Shown piece after piece: positions 7,482 through 16,528 of a stretch of 51,561 nucleotides of DNA. This DNA is from Acidobacteriota bacterium (GTDB lineage: Bacteria > Acidobacteriota > UBA890 > WLXD01). The position numbers and the translations under genes are program-made. The stretch's first letter is position 1; each line of letters begins with the position of its first letter. Where the stretch lies: contig JAJCXS010000284.1 of NCBI GenBank assembly GCA_029263335.1, forward strand, positions 1 through 51,561, given 5' to 3'. A model generated the notes under the pieces. That model ran no database searches and was not told the DNA's origin. It worked only from the letters and a program-made list of their open reading frames with translations.

Positions 7482-9114
7482 AGGCCTTGGCGAACTCCTG
7501 CGGGGCAGCCTCGGGCTGGTGGATCTGCCACCATTCCTCGGCGCGCTCGGAATCCCACTCGTCATCCAGCTCCACCGCGGCAAGAGCCGCCGATAGGTCG
7601 CGCATGCTCGCGTACCGATCGGCCGGGTCCTTCTCCAGGCAGCGTAGAACAACCTCGTCCAGTGCCGCTGGGATCGACAGCTCCGTTCGCGTCGAAGGCG
7701 CCTCGGGAGCCGTCTTTACGTGGTTCACGATCATCGCGACCGGGGTGGGTTCGTCGAAGACCAGCTTCCCCGTGAGCAACCAGTACGCCACGCAGCCGAG
7801 CGCATAGATATCCGTGGCCGGGCCGACACGGCCGTCCTGCAACGCCATCTCGGGAGACATATACGCGGGAGTGCCCGTGGTGAGCCCATCCACCGTCAAC
7901 TGTGTGTTCTCGGTCGGCCGCTGGTCTTTCACCAGGCCGAAGTCGAGCACCTTGGTGAAGTCGTATTCGGTGCCCAGGCGGCAGGCAAATATGTTGGCCG
8001 GCTTGACATCTCGGTGGACCAGAGAGTGGTTATGCGCATCCTCGAGCGAGGCACACGCCTGACGCAACAGATGGATCGCGCGAGACGCCGGTAGTGGCCC
8101 GTGTCGTTTGACCAACGTGCCCAAGTCGAGCCCGTCCAGATGTTCCATGACGTAGTAGAAGGTACCTTCTTCCGTCACGCCGAAGTCGTAGATCTCGACC
8201 GTGTGCGGGGAGCGTAGAGCTGCGGTTGCCTGCGCTTCACGCGCGAAGCGCTTGACGGCGTTTGTGCCCGCCGACCGATCGTCGGCGAGGAGATCAGGAC
8301 GGACGATCTTGATCGCCGCCGGTCGCGCGAGGGTCCGATGCTCGGCCAGCCAAACCTCTCCCATGCCGCCTTCGCCAATCTGATGTCGCAGGTTGTACAG
8401 GGAGGCCGAACGCGCTTCGAATGCCATCGAGCGATAACGGGTAATCAACATCGTTCCCATTACGCACACGACGGTTGCCATGGCACCGCGCATCACCAGG
8501 TCGGAGACCGCCCCAAAGCTCATCACCGGCGCGGTCAGGGCGGCGACTTCCGGATGGCCCGCCGTGACGGCCCACCAAATGAGGGGGGTCACGAGGGACA
8601 AGGGCACCAGTACCAGCGTCGCTCGCTGCCAGCCGTTGGGGATGAACAACGCGTAGGCACTCATGATGATCGTGAAACTCAGCAGGGTCACGCTCAGTTG
8701 CGACAGCACCAATCCGGGATCGGCTGCGCCAGCAGCCGCGAGGATGCTGCCACGGGTGAGAACAGCAGCATGCACGGCGACTGCCGAGAACAGTCCCAAC
8801 TCGATCACCCTCAATTTGACCAGCGACAAGCCTCGATCGAGGAACAACCAGGCCGTCAGTCCCGCGACAAGCGCCGTGGCCGGATAGTGAAACCAGCGCA
8901 GGCTCGCCGGATCAATCCATAGGTCCCGGAGCAGAAACGCCAGACTGCCGACGAGAAAGATCACGGCCAGCGGTCGCAGCAGCATCTGCAGGACCATGCC
9001 GGTCGAGCGAGTCTCGAGTCCGGCGCCGGGCAGCATGCCGTCCTGTGGGCAGAACTTGTGCAGCGGACTGGTGCCCGTCGTCCCCGACACCACACCGCAC
9101 CCGATCTCATTCAT
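7477..9114 (-). CDS. Membrane-anchored Hanks-type serine/threonine protein kinase
   Basis: A 545-residue protein from the ATG at 9114. About six membrane segments occupy residues 48-225, followed by a complete kinase domain at ~238-515. Visible kinase motifs are the glycine loop GEGGMGEV, the ATP-anchoring Lys in AAIKIV, the catalytic loop HRDVKPANI, the metal-binding DFGLVKD and TGTPAYMSPE in the activation segment. All catalytic residues are present, so it should be active in the cytoplasm. The order, membrane domain first and kinase at the C-terminus, is the reverse of PknB-like receptors with extracellular PASTA domains. The frame is open to 9174; 9114 is chosen for a GGTGG just upstream, but a shorter start is possible. 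It diverges from pcm. Confidence 0.88.
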   Translation of the reverse strand: MNEIGCGVVSGTTGTSPLHKFCPQDGMLPGAGLETRSTGMVLQMLLRPLAVIFLVGSLAFLLRDLWIDPASLRWFHYPATALVAGLTAWLFLDRGLSLVKLRVIELGLFSAVAVHAAVLTRGSILAAAGAADPGLVLSQLSVTLLSFTIIMSAYALFIPNGWQRATLVLVPLSLVTPLIWWAVTAGHPEVAALTAPVMSFGAVSDLVMRGAMATVVCVMGTMLITRYRSMAFEARSASLYNLRHQIGEGGMGEVWLAEHRTLARPAAIKIVRPDLLADDRSAGTNAVKRFAREAQATAALRSPHTVEIYDFGVTEEGTFYYVMEHLDGLDLGTLVKRHGPLPASRAIHLLRQACASLEDAHNHSLVHRDVKPANIFACRLGTEYDFTKVLDFGLVKDQRPTENTQLTVDGLTTGTPAYMSPEMALQDGRVGPATDIYALGCVAYWLLTGKLVFDEPTPVAMIVNHVKTAPEAPSTRTELSIPAALDEVVLRCLEKDPADRYASMRDLSAALAAVELDDEWDSERAEEWWQIHQPEAAPQEFAKAS

Positions 9115-9220
9115 GTCCACCTGCCTGCGCCAGCACCTTGCCGCGTGGAGTCGCGGCGAGTAAGAGTGTCGCACGTCCCGACGCTGTCTAATTTGCCCCG
9201 TGGCGAATCGAAGTTTCTCC

Positions 9221-9226
9221 TATGAT
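9221..9226 (+). promoter_or_regulatory. Candidate -10 box giving a leaderless pcm transcript
   Basis: TATGAT lies 6 nt before the ATG at 9233, so transcription would start at or next to the initiation codon. No Shine-Dalgarno sequence precedes that ATG. No good -35 is seen at the proper distance. Confidence 0.3.
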
Positions 9227-9232
9227 CCTGGC

Positions 9233-9862
9233 ATGACCAAGCGAGACGAGGCCGTCGGCGCGCTCATCGACGAGTTGCGCCACCAGGGCATCGACGAAGA
9301 CACCGTACTGAGCGCTATCCGGAGCGTTCCTCGGGCAGACTTCGTGTCCCTTCTTGACCGTCAGGCAGCCTACGCCAACCGCCCCTTGCCGATCGGCGAG
9401 GGCCAGACGATCTCGCAACCCTATATCGTCGCCCTGATGACTCAGGCTGCCGGCGTCGGGCGTGGCGATCGGGTTCTCGAGATCGGCACGGGTTCCGGAT
9501 ACCAGACCGCGGTGCTGGCCGAGATGGGCTGTGTTGTCTACTCGATCGAGATACGGCCGGCACTGGCCCGGAGAGCGGCGAAGCTTCTGGACCGACCGAG
9601 CTGGGCCACTCATCTCCGCACCGGCGACGGTAACGTCGGCTGGCCCTCGGCTGCTCCATTTGCCGCCATCCTGATCACGGCAGCAGCCAGGGGGCTGTCG
9701 CCAGCGCTGGCGAAGCAGCTCCGTCCCGGGGGCCGCATCGTCGCACCGCTCGGCGATACCGATGGCGTGCAGCGGCTCGTGGTGTACGAGAAGGACGCCG
9801 ACGGTCGCCTCGAACAGACCGACCTCGGTGGCGTCCGGTTCGTGCCGCTGGTATCCGACTAG
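9233..9862 (+). CDS. pcm: Protein-L-isoaspartate O-methyltransferase
   Basis: A 209-residue cytoplasmic SAM methyltransferase that repairs isoaspartyl residues in aged proteins. The family hallmarks are present: RSVPRADFV near the N-terminus, GEGQTISQPYIVALM (substrate loop) and VLEIGTGSGYQTAVLA (SAM motif I). LRPGGRIVAPLG forms the later strand. The length matches the family. A GTG at 9200 would extend the protein by 11 residues, but homologous sequence begins near the ATG at 9233. It is a single-gene unit convergent with the MBL-fold gene. Confidence 0.93.
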   Translation: MTKRDEAVGALIDELRHQGIDEDTVLSAIRSVPRADFVSLLDRQAAYANRPLPIGEGQTISQPYIVALMTQAAGVGRGDRVLEIGTGSGYQTAVLAEMGCVVYSIEIRPALARRAAKLLDRPSWATHLRTGDGNVGWPSAAPFAAILITAAARGLSPALAKQLRPGGRIVAPLGDTDGVQRLVVYEKDADGRLEQTDLGGVRFVPLVSD

Positions 9863-9902
9863 AGGCCGGGGCCGGTGGTCCGACAAGCGCCGTCGGCCGC
9901 CG

Positions 9903-10907
9903 CTAGCCGCTCAGTTCGTCGAAAACGATGCCGAGATTCTCCACCGCACGGCGTGGCGGCAGCGGCGCGAAGAAGGGTGGCGTCAAGCCCAGCACATGGT
10001 CACGGCTCTGCCCTTCTTCGATGGCCACACGGACGGTTTCGCGCAAGCGCTCGAAGTACTCCCACTGCGCCCGTACGCCGTCGATGCCGGTCACCTCTCC
10101 GTGCCCCGGCACGACGATCGTGTCAGCGTCGCAGGCATCCAGGATTTCCGACAACGACCGCTGCCAACCGACGGTCGTGGCTCCCGAATCGACATCGATG
10201 AAGGGATGGGAACCGTTGAACACGAGATCGCCGGTATGCACCACGTTCGCTTCGGGGATACGGACCCAGGCATCGTTGTCGGTATGAGCCCGGCCGCTGT
10301 AGCGCAGCTGGATCACGTCGCTGCCAGCATCGAGCTCATCCTCGAACTTGAAGGTGACGTTGGCCGCAAAGCTCTGTACATCACGCCGGCTGAGGCCACG
10401 GGCGTAGGCCTGTATGTCCGCCCGCAGGGTGGCCGCTACGCGCTGCGGCACCTCCCCGAGAAGCCGCTCCACGGCCTCGGGGATGCCGTCGGCGAAGCTC
10501 GCCTTCAGCTCGCGACCCGCCACCACGCGGCGACCGACGCCGCGGCTCTGCGAGTGCACCGGCAGATCGCTGGAAAAGGCCGGTACGCCACCCGCATGAT
10601 CGGCATGGTGGTGGGTGATGATGACCGCTGCAAGATCCCCGGCGACGGACTCGGCCTCACGCCGAACCGTCCGCCCGAACCCGTCCAGCTTGGTGTCGAC
10701 AAGCACCGCGCCGAACGGTGTCGGCCACAGCAACACATTGCCGCCGCCTCCCACGCCGACATGACCGGCCCCACAGTTGCGCCAATCGAAGTAGCGCGGC
10801 GCCTGGCCGAAGATACGGGTCGGAAAACCGGCCACCATGCCACCTGCCGCCGCCACCAGCAGGCGCGTCGCCGCGCGACGATCGATGCCCCTACTCACCC
10901 GCCGCAC
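9903..10907 (-). CDS. Exported MBL-fold metallohydrolase
   Basis: A 334-residue protein. The N-terminus GIDRRAATRLLVAAAGG looks like a Tat-type signal peptide with twin arginines, followed by a hydrophobic stretch and a possible cleavage site near FGQA. The mature part has the MBL metal motif HHHADH, a third His in GRAHTDND, the bridging Asp in HTGDLVF and the last His in VPGHGEV. It resembles the periplasmic MBL proteins found with quinoprotein or sulfur-oxidation systems; the substrate is unknown. The start is GTG at 10907, overlapping the DUF72 gene by 17 bp; a second GTG at 10898 is possible. It is the last gene of the pab operon. Confidence 0.85.
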   Translation of the reverse strand: MRRVSRGIDRRAATRLLVAAAGGMVAGFPTRIFGQAPRYFDWRNCGAGHVGVGGGGNVLLWPTPFGAVLVDTKLDGFGRTVRREAESVAGDLAAVIITHHHADHAGGVPAFSSDLPVHSQSRGVGRRVVAGRELKASFADGIPEAVERLLGEVPQRVAATLRADIQAYARGLSRRDVQSFAANVTFKFEDELDAGSDVIQLRYSGRAHTDNDAWVRIPEANVVHTGDLVFNGSHPFIDVDSGATTVGWQRSLSEILDACDADTIVVPGHGEVTGIDGVRAQWEYFERLRETVRVAIEEGQSRDHVLGLTPPFFAPLPPRRAVENLGIVFDELSG

Positions 10908-11592
10908 CCATCAGGTCACGAGCTCGTTGCGGACTCACTCCGGCGTCCTCGTGTTTGAAGAACGCGAATGCCTCGTCCCACGATTCGCCCTGGATCCAGG
11001 CCGCCCACTCGGCAATCTCGGAGGGTTCGTACTGCTCGCCGCGCAGGCGCAGGTACCCCCACGATGCCGTCGACACGCGCGGCACATCGAGCTTGCCGCC
11101 ATCGGCGATCACCAGAGCGGCGTCGAACTCATGCAAAGCCTCATAGGTCGCGTCGGCAAGCCAGCTCTCGTGCCGGAACTCCATCGCAACGCGATGTCCG
11201 GCGGGCACGCTGGCAAGAAAGTCGCGCAGAGCGGCCACATCCTGCGGGGCGTACGGCGGCAACTGGAACAGATGCGCGCCGAGCCGCTCTCCCAGGCGCT
11301 CCGTCACGTCGAACATGTAGGCGAGCGCGTCCGCCGGCGGCTCGAGCTTCTTGCGATGGGTCAATCGTCGGGATGCCTTGAGCACCAAACGGAAGTCCGG
11401 CGGAGTGTTCTCGACCCAGCGATCGACGAGCCCGGCGGTGGGCATGCGATAGAAGGTGCTGTTCACCTCGACGGCCGGCAACTCGCCCGCGTAGAACTCG
11501 AGCATACGAGCGTCGGGAAGACCCTCCGGATAGAAAACGCCCTTCCAGGGCTTGTAGGAGTAGCCACTGGTTCCGGCGCGGATGATCGTCAT
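10891..11592 (-). CDS. DUF72 family protein
   Basis: A 233-residue TIM-barrel-type protein with clear DUF72 signatures: IRAGTSGYSYKPWKGVFYP at the start, EVNSTFYRMP, FQLPPYAP, VAMEFRHESWL and YLRLRGE. The biochemical role of the family is not established, although some members sit near nucleic-acid or folate genes. The length is typical. The ATG overlaps the stop of the upstream membrane-protein gene by 4 bp (ATGA), so the pair is translationally coupled. Confidence 0.92.
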   Translation of the reverse strand: MTIIRAGTSGYSYKPWKGVFYPEGLPDARMLEFYAGELPAVEVNSTFYRMPTAGLVDRWVENTPPDFRLVLKASRRLTHRKKLEPPADALAYMFDVTERLGERLGAHLFQLPPYAPQDVAALRDFLASVPAGHRVAMEFRHESWLADATYEALHEFDAALVIADGGKLDVPRVSTASWGYLRLRGEQYEPSEIAEWAAWIQGESWDEAFAFFKHEDAGVSPQRARDLMGAAGE

Positions 11593-12233
11593 GGCTTCGA
11601 CTCGCTCAGGTCACGCGCCTGCACTGCGCCACGGTAGAGCATCACTGTCGCCCCCATCTGAATCACGTGGTACAGGTCGTTGTGATTGAACGACGCATGA
11701 GGCGCCACACCGCCTGCCTGGACCGCGGCGCCAGCGAGCGTTGTGAGCAGGCCGGCGACCAGCCAGCCGGCCCCGGCGTGGCCACGCAGGCACGATCGTG
11801 ACTGCGCGGCCAACGCAACCAGTACTGCGGGGAGATAACCGGCAATCACCCAAACAAAGTCGTCGTGCCAGATCATCCAGAGGGCATAGAGAGCCACATG
11901 GAGTGCCGCCAGGGCAATGATGACCCGACGCGGGGTCCCTGTGAGCACCGCGGTAGCGGTGGCCGCCAGTACCTGAAACGCGGTCAGCCCAATCGACCAG
12001 ACCGTGAGCTTCCATAGAACGACGCTCGCGGTGGGGCTGAGCATGGCCGCGAACCCGTGTGCGGTGCCGCCGAAGATCGCCGCCCCGGCGGTCGTCAGAA
12101 AACTGCCCGCCCAAAGCTGCGTCGTCCGGTTCCCACCAGCTCGCCCCAGACGCCACAACAGCACACCGAGCACGCCCGCCAGGCTGCCCAGGAGGTAGTC
12201 GGTAACCATGGTCATCGGCTCGAGAATCGTCAC
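11589..12233 (-). CDS. Seven-segment membrane protein, DUF6962-like
   Basis: A 214-residue integral membrane protein with about seven hydrophobic segments. Conserved-looking polar positions are FGGTAHGF, WHDDFVW and FNHNDLYHVIQMGATVMLYRG near the C-terminus. The layout resembles DUF6962-type proteins and, more distantly, the CREST hydrolase superfamily with its membrane-embedded His and Asp; this is inference. GTG at 12233 overlaps the upstream stop as GTGA and is preceded by AGGAG; an ATG at 12215 is an alternative start. It lies between the HEAT-cyclophilin and DUF72 genes. Confidence 0.6.
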   Translation of the reverse strand: MTILEPMTMVTDYLLGSLAGVLGVLLWRLGRAGGNRTTQLWAGSFLTTAGAAIFGGTAHGFAAMLSPTASVVLWKLTVWSIGLTAFQVLAATATAVLTGTPRRVIIALAALHVALYALWMIWHDDFVWVIAGYLPAVLVALAAQSRSCLRGHAGAGWLVAGLLTTLAGAAVQAGGVAPHASFNHNDLYHVIQMGATVMLYRGAVQARDLSESKP

Positions 12234-14275
12234 TCCTGCTCCTGCAGCCGCAGACGCATCCGATCGCCGGGCTGAATCCTCTCGATCACACGCTGGCCTT
12301 CCACAACGCGTCCAAAGATCGGGTACTCACCGCGCAAATGAGGCTGCACTGCTTGGGTAACGAAGAAATGTGCTGTCCCGGTGTCGCGGCCCGACAACGC
12401 CATTCCGAGAACACCGCGGTCGTACGCTACCGGGGTGTCTTCATTGCGCAGTTTGGGAGCGAGGGCCGTGGATGCCGACCCGCCGCCCTGGGTCACGAAA
12501 CCAGCAATAACCCGGTAGAAGGAACTCCCGTCGAAGAAACCGTCTTCGACCAGGCCAACGAACTGCACCACGGTCAGCGGGGCCCAGTCGGGTCGCAGCT
12601 CGATCACCGCACTTCCCCGCTCGGTTTCGACCACCATTCGCGGGAAGCTCTCTTCCAGTCGGACCACGTCGCGGGCCAGGGAGACATAATCCGCCGAGGT
12701 GCGCTCTGTCGCATGGGGGGCCAGAAGCACATCGGGTGCCGGCAGCCTGGCTCTATCGTCGCCCCACTGTCGCGCCGCCCAATCCCGAATCGACCGGTCG
12801 CCGTCGGCGAAGACGAGTTCGCGGCGACGTTCGGCCAGTTCTCCGTCGACGACCGTCAGCGCGCGCAGCGCCGCGTGTCGACGCCCGTCGCCGACCGACG
12901 TGTCGTAGTACAAACGCCACAGGCGATCCGCCAGATCGGCCGTCACCGCCGGGTCCATCGCTGCGACCGCGGCCAGATGGGCACGGCCGATCAAACCCAG
13001 TACCCCCTCACTTTCGAGCGGGAGTTCGAGCAGTCGCCGGTAGACCCGTTCGCCATCCTCCGGCAATAGGGCCGTGAGCATGACCGCGTGACTGCGCCCC
13101 TCCGTCCGGGCGAGCCAGCTGTCGATCAACGTATCCTGACCCGCAGCCACGAGGAGCCGGGCAACGGCAGCCTCTTCGAGCGGCCGCTGTGCCCACGACT
13201 CCATCTGCGCAGGCAACAGCTCGCGCTCCGCTCCCAGGCGACGGGTGGCCTCGGCGATCAGCTCGGGCTCCTGGTGTGCCAGGCGATCGAGACTCTCGAC
13301 GCGCACCGATTCCTCGGCTTCGCCAAGAGCTTCCAGCAAGCGGTCCGCGGCCACAGCACGAGTTTGCGTGACAGCACTCAGGGCGCGTAGCGCACAGCGA
13401 CGCACGTGCAGCGAGCGATCGAAAGACCGCCTCAGGACGGCTTCGAAGGCCTCGTCCCCGGCAACGCCGTCGGCAGACCACGACGACTCCACCCACCCTA
13501 GCAAGGCACACACGAGGCGACGATCGCGATCCCCGAGCAGCGGGACCGCTCGCTCTTCGGCTACCAGGCGCGGCGCCTTCGCTAGCCCGCGCGCGGCCAT
13601 CAACTGCACCTCGCCATCGGCGTCCTCGAGCAGAGACACCAACGTGGGCAGCCCGTTCGGATCGTCGATCCGGCGCAGAGCAAGGGCCGCGGCCAGACGA
13701 ACCTCCACGGCATCATGAGCTGCGAACCGTGCCGCCGTCGGAGCGTCGGCACCATCGAGCCGCCACCACGAGCGGAGCAGCGCCGCGGTCAGCTCGGCCG
13801 GCTGGCCGGCGGCGACCAGGCGCTCCCGAATGACATCGGCCGCGCCACCGTCTACGGCTCCGATCGCCCATGCTGCCTGCTCCGCGACCGCCGGCTCATC
13901 GCCAAGCATGGGCGCCAGAATCTCGATCGCGCGGGTTCGCAGCGCCTCTGCCGACACCATCAGATCGTAGTCCAGCCGACCCAGCGCGAACGCTGCCATC
14001 GACCTCACACGGGAATCGGCATCGTTGGTCATGGCCGCCAGAGACGACAGGCTCGTCGGGTCGCCGATGCGGGCCAGCGCCAGCGCGGCCCGTGCCCGAC
14101 GCACTGGGTCCTCGTCGGCGGCGACCTGCTCGAGCTCCGCAGTCACCTGCCGACGATCTTCTGCCTCGAGAATCTGGGCGAGCACCTCGATCTCACCGAC
14201 ACGCGGGAGCTGCGTGTCGGGCGGCGCTCCGAATGTCTGCGCCACCATCGCCACGACAAGCAGACGACTGATCAC
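12230..14275 (-). CDS. Exported HEAT-repeat protein fused to a cyclophilin-type peptidyl-prolyl isomerase
   Basis: A 681-residue protein. A hydrophobic N-terminus (VISRLLVVAMVAQTFGA) is probably a signal peptide. Residues ~30-500 hold HEAT-type helical repeats (for example DPVRRARAALALARIGD and DADSRVRSMAAFALGRL). The last ~150 residues are a cyclophilin domain: FVGLVEDGFFDGSSFYRVIAG, FVTQGG, LGMALSGRDTGTAHFFVTQ and PIFGRVVEG. The F-Y-R and FVTQ elements match active cyclophilins; the TAHFF segment corresponds to the usual GSQFF. It likely scaffolds and isomerises envelope proteins. GTG at 14275 is chosen because it overlaps the pabC stop as GTGA and has GGAAGAGG 7 nt upstream; an in-frame GTG at 14293 is less likely. 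Confidence 0.85.
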   Translation of the reverse strand: MISRLLVVAMVAQTFGAPPDTQLPRVGEIEVLAQILEAEDRRQVTAELEQVAADEDPVRRARAALALARIGDPTSLSSLAAMTNDADSRVRSMAAFALGRLDYDLMVSAEALRTRAIEILAPMLGDEPAVAEQAAWAIGAVDGGAADVIRERLVAAGQPAELTAALLRSWWRLDGADAPTAARFAAHDAVEVRLAAALALRRIDDPNGLPTLVSLLEDADGEVQLMAARGLAKAPRLVAEERAVPLLGDRDRRLVCALLGWVESSWSADGVAGDEAFEAVLRRSFDRSLHVRRCALRALSAVTQTRAVAADRLLEALGEAEESVRVESLDRLAHQEPELIAEATRRLGAERELLPAQMESWAQRPLEEAAVARLLVAAGQDTLIDSWLARTEGRSHAVMLTALLPEDGERVYRRLLELPLESEGVLGLIGRAHLAAVAAMDPAVTADLADRLWRLYYDTSVGDGRRHAALRALTVVDGELAERRRELVFADGDRSIRDWAARQWGDDRARLPAPDVLLAPHATERTSADYVSLARDVVRLEESFPRMVVETERGSAVIELRPDWAPLTVVQFVGLVEDGFFDGSSFYRVIAGFVTQGGGSASTALAPKLRNEDTPVAYDRGVLGMALSGRDTGTAHFFVTQAVQPHLRGEYPIFGRVVEGQRVIERIQPGDRMRLRLQEQE

Positions 14276-15072
14276 GACTGCGCCTCTTCCCACAGCGTGC
14301 GCAGCTCGCTCGCCAGACTGATGACCTCACATCTCATGTCGTCTATGCGCGCCACCGGGACTACTCCTACGAGACTGTTGGTCAGCGCCACCTCTCCCCC
14401 TGTCAGAGTATCGGCAACATCCAGTTCTCCTTGGCGAACGGCGCCGGACTCCACCAACCGATTGCGCACAGTACCCGGCAGGCAGCCCTCGCTCAATGCC
14501 GGGGTCACTGCAATTCCGGCCCGTCGCACGACGAGGTTCGTGCGGGCGCCCTCGGCGAGACGTCCTGCATCGTTCAGCAGAAGAACCTCATACGAACCGG
14601 GAACCGCGGCCAGAAGAGCTTCGCCGCGGCGACGCCAGGCGAGGGATTTTGTCTGGCGCGATTCATCGGCGCGACGGATGCGCGAGTTTCTGGCCAGCGT
14701 CACATGGACCCCGCGCGCGTAGACGGTGGGCAAAGGTGGAACGTACGGGACCGCGCTCACAAGAAGCTCGAGCTCGCCGGCACACGCGAAGGCCGTCACC
14801 CGCATGCGTGCCCACGGCGTAGGCGCAACCGAAGCTACCTCGCTGATGGCGTCCAGGAGCTGGGCGTCGCGCCCGCGCAGGGAGCCGCCGAGGCTCTCGA
14901 CGCCTTCCAGCAACCTGTCGACATGTGCCGCCTGGTCGCGAGCCTTCCGATCGGCTACGAGGAGTGTTTCGAACACCCCCTCCCGGGTCGAGAGCACATC
15001 CTCCTCATAGGTCAGCCATGAACGGTCGACCGCATGCAGCGCGCCGCGCGCGTAGATCAGGCGATCAGCCAT
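14272..15072 (-). CDS. pabC: Aminodeoxychorismate lyase (class IV aminotransferase fold)
   Basis: A 266-residue PLP enzyme, placed by context as the lyase that converts 4-amino-4-deoxychorismate to p-aminobenzoate and pyruvate. REGVFETLLV and the PLP-Lys segment RQTKSLAWRRRGEAL fit fold type IV, as do VLLLNDAGRLAEGARTNLVV and CLPGTVRN. The frame is open far upstream, but that part overlaps pabB and shows no homology; the ATG at 15072 overlaps the pabB end by 8 bp. D-amino acid or branched-chain aminotransferases share the fold, so the pabC name rests on the neighbours pabA and pabB. Confidence 0.85.
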   Translation of the reverse strand: MADRLIYARGALHAVDRSWLTYEEDVLSTREGVFETLLVADRKARDQAAHVDRLLEGVESLGGSLRGRDAQLLDAISEVASVAPTPWARMRVTAFACAGELELLVSAVPYVPPLPTVYARGVHVTLARNSRIRRADESRQTKSLAWRRRGEALLAAVPGSYEVLLLNDAGRLAEGARTNLVVRRAGIAVTPALSEGCLPGTVRNRLVESGAVRQGELDVADTLTGGEVALTNSLVGVVPVARIDDMRCEVISLASELRTLWEEAQS

Positions 15073-16528
15073 CGCCGAGCGCAAGCAGGAAGGGTCGCGC
15101 TTTGGCCACCGTTTCCTCCATCTCCTCGTCGGGTACAGAGTCCGCCACGATACCGCAGCCGGCGTGGTAGGTAGCTCGCCCGGCACCGACGGTCGCCGTC
15201 CGGATGGCGACGGAAAGTTCCATGTCCCCGCTCGCATCCAGCCACCCGATCGACCCCATCGCGGCTCCCCGTCGGCGCGGCTCCTCGGCATAGGCGACAA
15301 GCATCGCCTGGATCTTGGGCGCCCCCGTAATCGAACCCGGTGGGAACGCCGCGCGCAACAGCAACGGGATCGAAGCCTGTACCAACTCCCCCTCAACAAC
15401 GGAGTACGTGTGGTGCACTGTCGGCAAGCTCATGATCTCTCGATGCTGGAGCACCTGCACCGAGCCGGGAACGCAGACACGGCCCAGGTCATTACGGGCC
15501 AGATCGACGATCATCGATAACTCGGCGGCGTCCTTGTCACTGTCGCACAACTGCTGCAACAGCCGCGCGTCCTCATCGCCATCGCGACCCCGTGGCCGGG
15601 TGCCCTTGATCGGTCGAGTTTGAACTACCCCTCCGCGCACCCGCAGGAACAACTCCGGGCTCACCGACAGTACGGCCCAGTCGTCCGCCGCCAGGTAGGC
15701 GCCGTACTCGGCCGGGCTCCGCCCGCGTAGTTGCCGATACAGCGTCCAAGGCGAGGCCGACCATTCAGCCTCGAGTCGGCGACAGATATTGGCTTCGAAC
15801 AGATCTCCAGCGTGGATCCGCGCCACGGTGCGACTCACCGCCTTCAAATAGCCGTCGCGATCGGGCACGCTCACCGGCGCTACGGACGCGCCGGCCGGCA
15901 TCACCGACACTTCGTCCGCAGTCGCCTTCCGCTGCTCGCTCCGAACCCGAGTCCGCAGTTCCGCGCGTAGCGCGCGGAGCTCTGCCTCGCCGCACCAGAC
16001 TGCATCGGTGCACAGGTGCCATTCCGTGAGTCGACCCGGAGCCGCGGGGCTGCCCTCGAGCCAGACATCGCAGAGCGCCAACCACATGTCAGGCAGCGGC
16101 ATGTCCGGCGCCGGCGGCTCAGGCATCTCCTCGATCAGCGCGCCCAGGTCGTAGCCAAGGAACCCGAACAGACGCGGCACACGCACCGCCCCGGCACGCT
16201 GCAGGTTTTGCAGCAGCCCCTCCAGGGCAACGAGCGGGTCCGCGTGCAGCTGGGCCGTCTCGGTGCCTACCCGGAGCGACGCCTGACGATCTATACCGCT
16301 GAGCATGGCGCGCACGCGCAGCGGGATCTGATGCCGGCCACCATCGCCACCATCCAGCCATGCCCCCACCAGCGGCGCGGCCGCTGCGGCAATCGTGGTC
16401 GGCGGCGCGTCCGCTGCGTCGAAGGCGATTCGCAGTGGACGGCGCGGACCCACGGGCATCGGTAGCAACGCGGCGATGGCCTCACCCACAGCCCTCACTT
16501 GCAGGGGGTCCGCGGCCTCATTCCACAC
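15065..16528 (-). CDS. pabB: Aminodeoxychorismate synthase component I
   Basis: A 487-residue chorismate-binding enzyme that aminates chorismate to 4-amino-4-deoxychorismate using ammonia from PabA. The C-terminal half has the family core: RIHAGDLFEANICRRLEA, SVSPELFLRV, TRPIKGTRPRG, SMIVDLARNDLGRVC, FPPGSITGAPKIQAM and a final GCGIVADSVPDEE. The Lys in PIKGT is the residue that marks PabB (TrpE normally has PIAGT) and can form a covalent adduct with chorismate. The N-terminal half is divergent, as usual. It overlaps pabA by 11 bp and pabC by 8 bp. Confidence 0.93.
   Translation of the reverse strand: MWNEAADPLQVRAVGEAIAALLPMPVGPRRPLRIAFDAADAPPTTIAAAAAPLVGAWLDGGDGGRHQIPLRVRAMLSGIDRQASLRVGTETAQLHADPLVALEGLLQNLQRAGAVRVPRLFGFLGYDLGALIEEMPEPPAPDMPLPDMWLALCDVWLEGSPAAPGRLTEWHLCTDAVWCGEAELRALRAELRTRVRSEQRKATADEVSVMPAGASVAPVSVPDRDGYLKAVSRTVARIHAGDLFEANICRRLEAEWSASPWTLYRQLRGRSPAEYGAYLAADDWAVLSVSPELFLRVRGGVVQTRPIKGTRPRGRDGDEDARLLQQLCDSDKDAAELSMIVDLARNDLGRVCVPGSVQVLQHREIMSLPTVHHTYSVVEGELVQASIPLLLRAAFPPGSITGAPKIQAMLVAYAEEPRRRGAAMGSIGWLDASGDMELSVAIRTATVGAGRATYHAGCGIVADSVPDEEMEETVAKARPFLLALGDG

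Noticed and set aside
9762..10958. A 398-codon plus-strand frame across the pcm end and opposite the MBL-fold gene.
   Set aside because: It overlaps pcm out of frame and is antisense to a gene with a complete MBL metal-binding motif.
15073..15399. Upstream in-frame extension of pabC.
   Set aside because: The extra 109 codons overlap pabB and are Arg/Ser-rich without homology; the ATG at 15072 gives the family-typical start.
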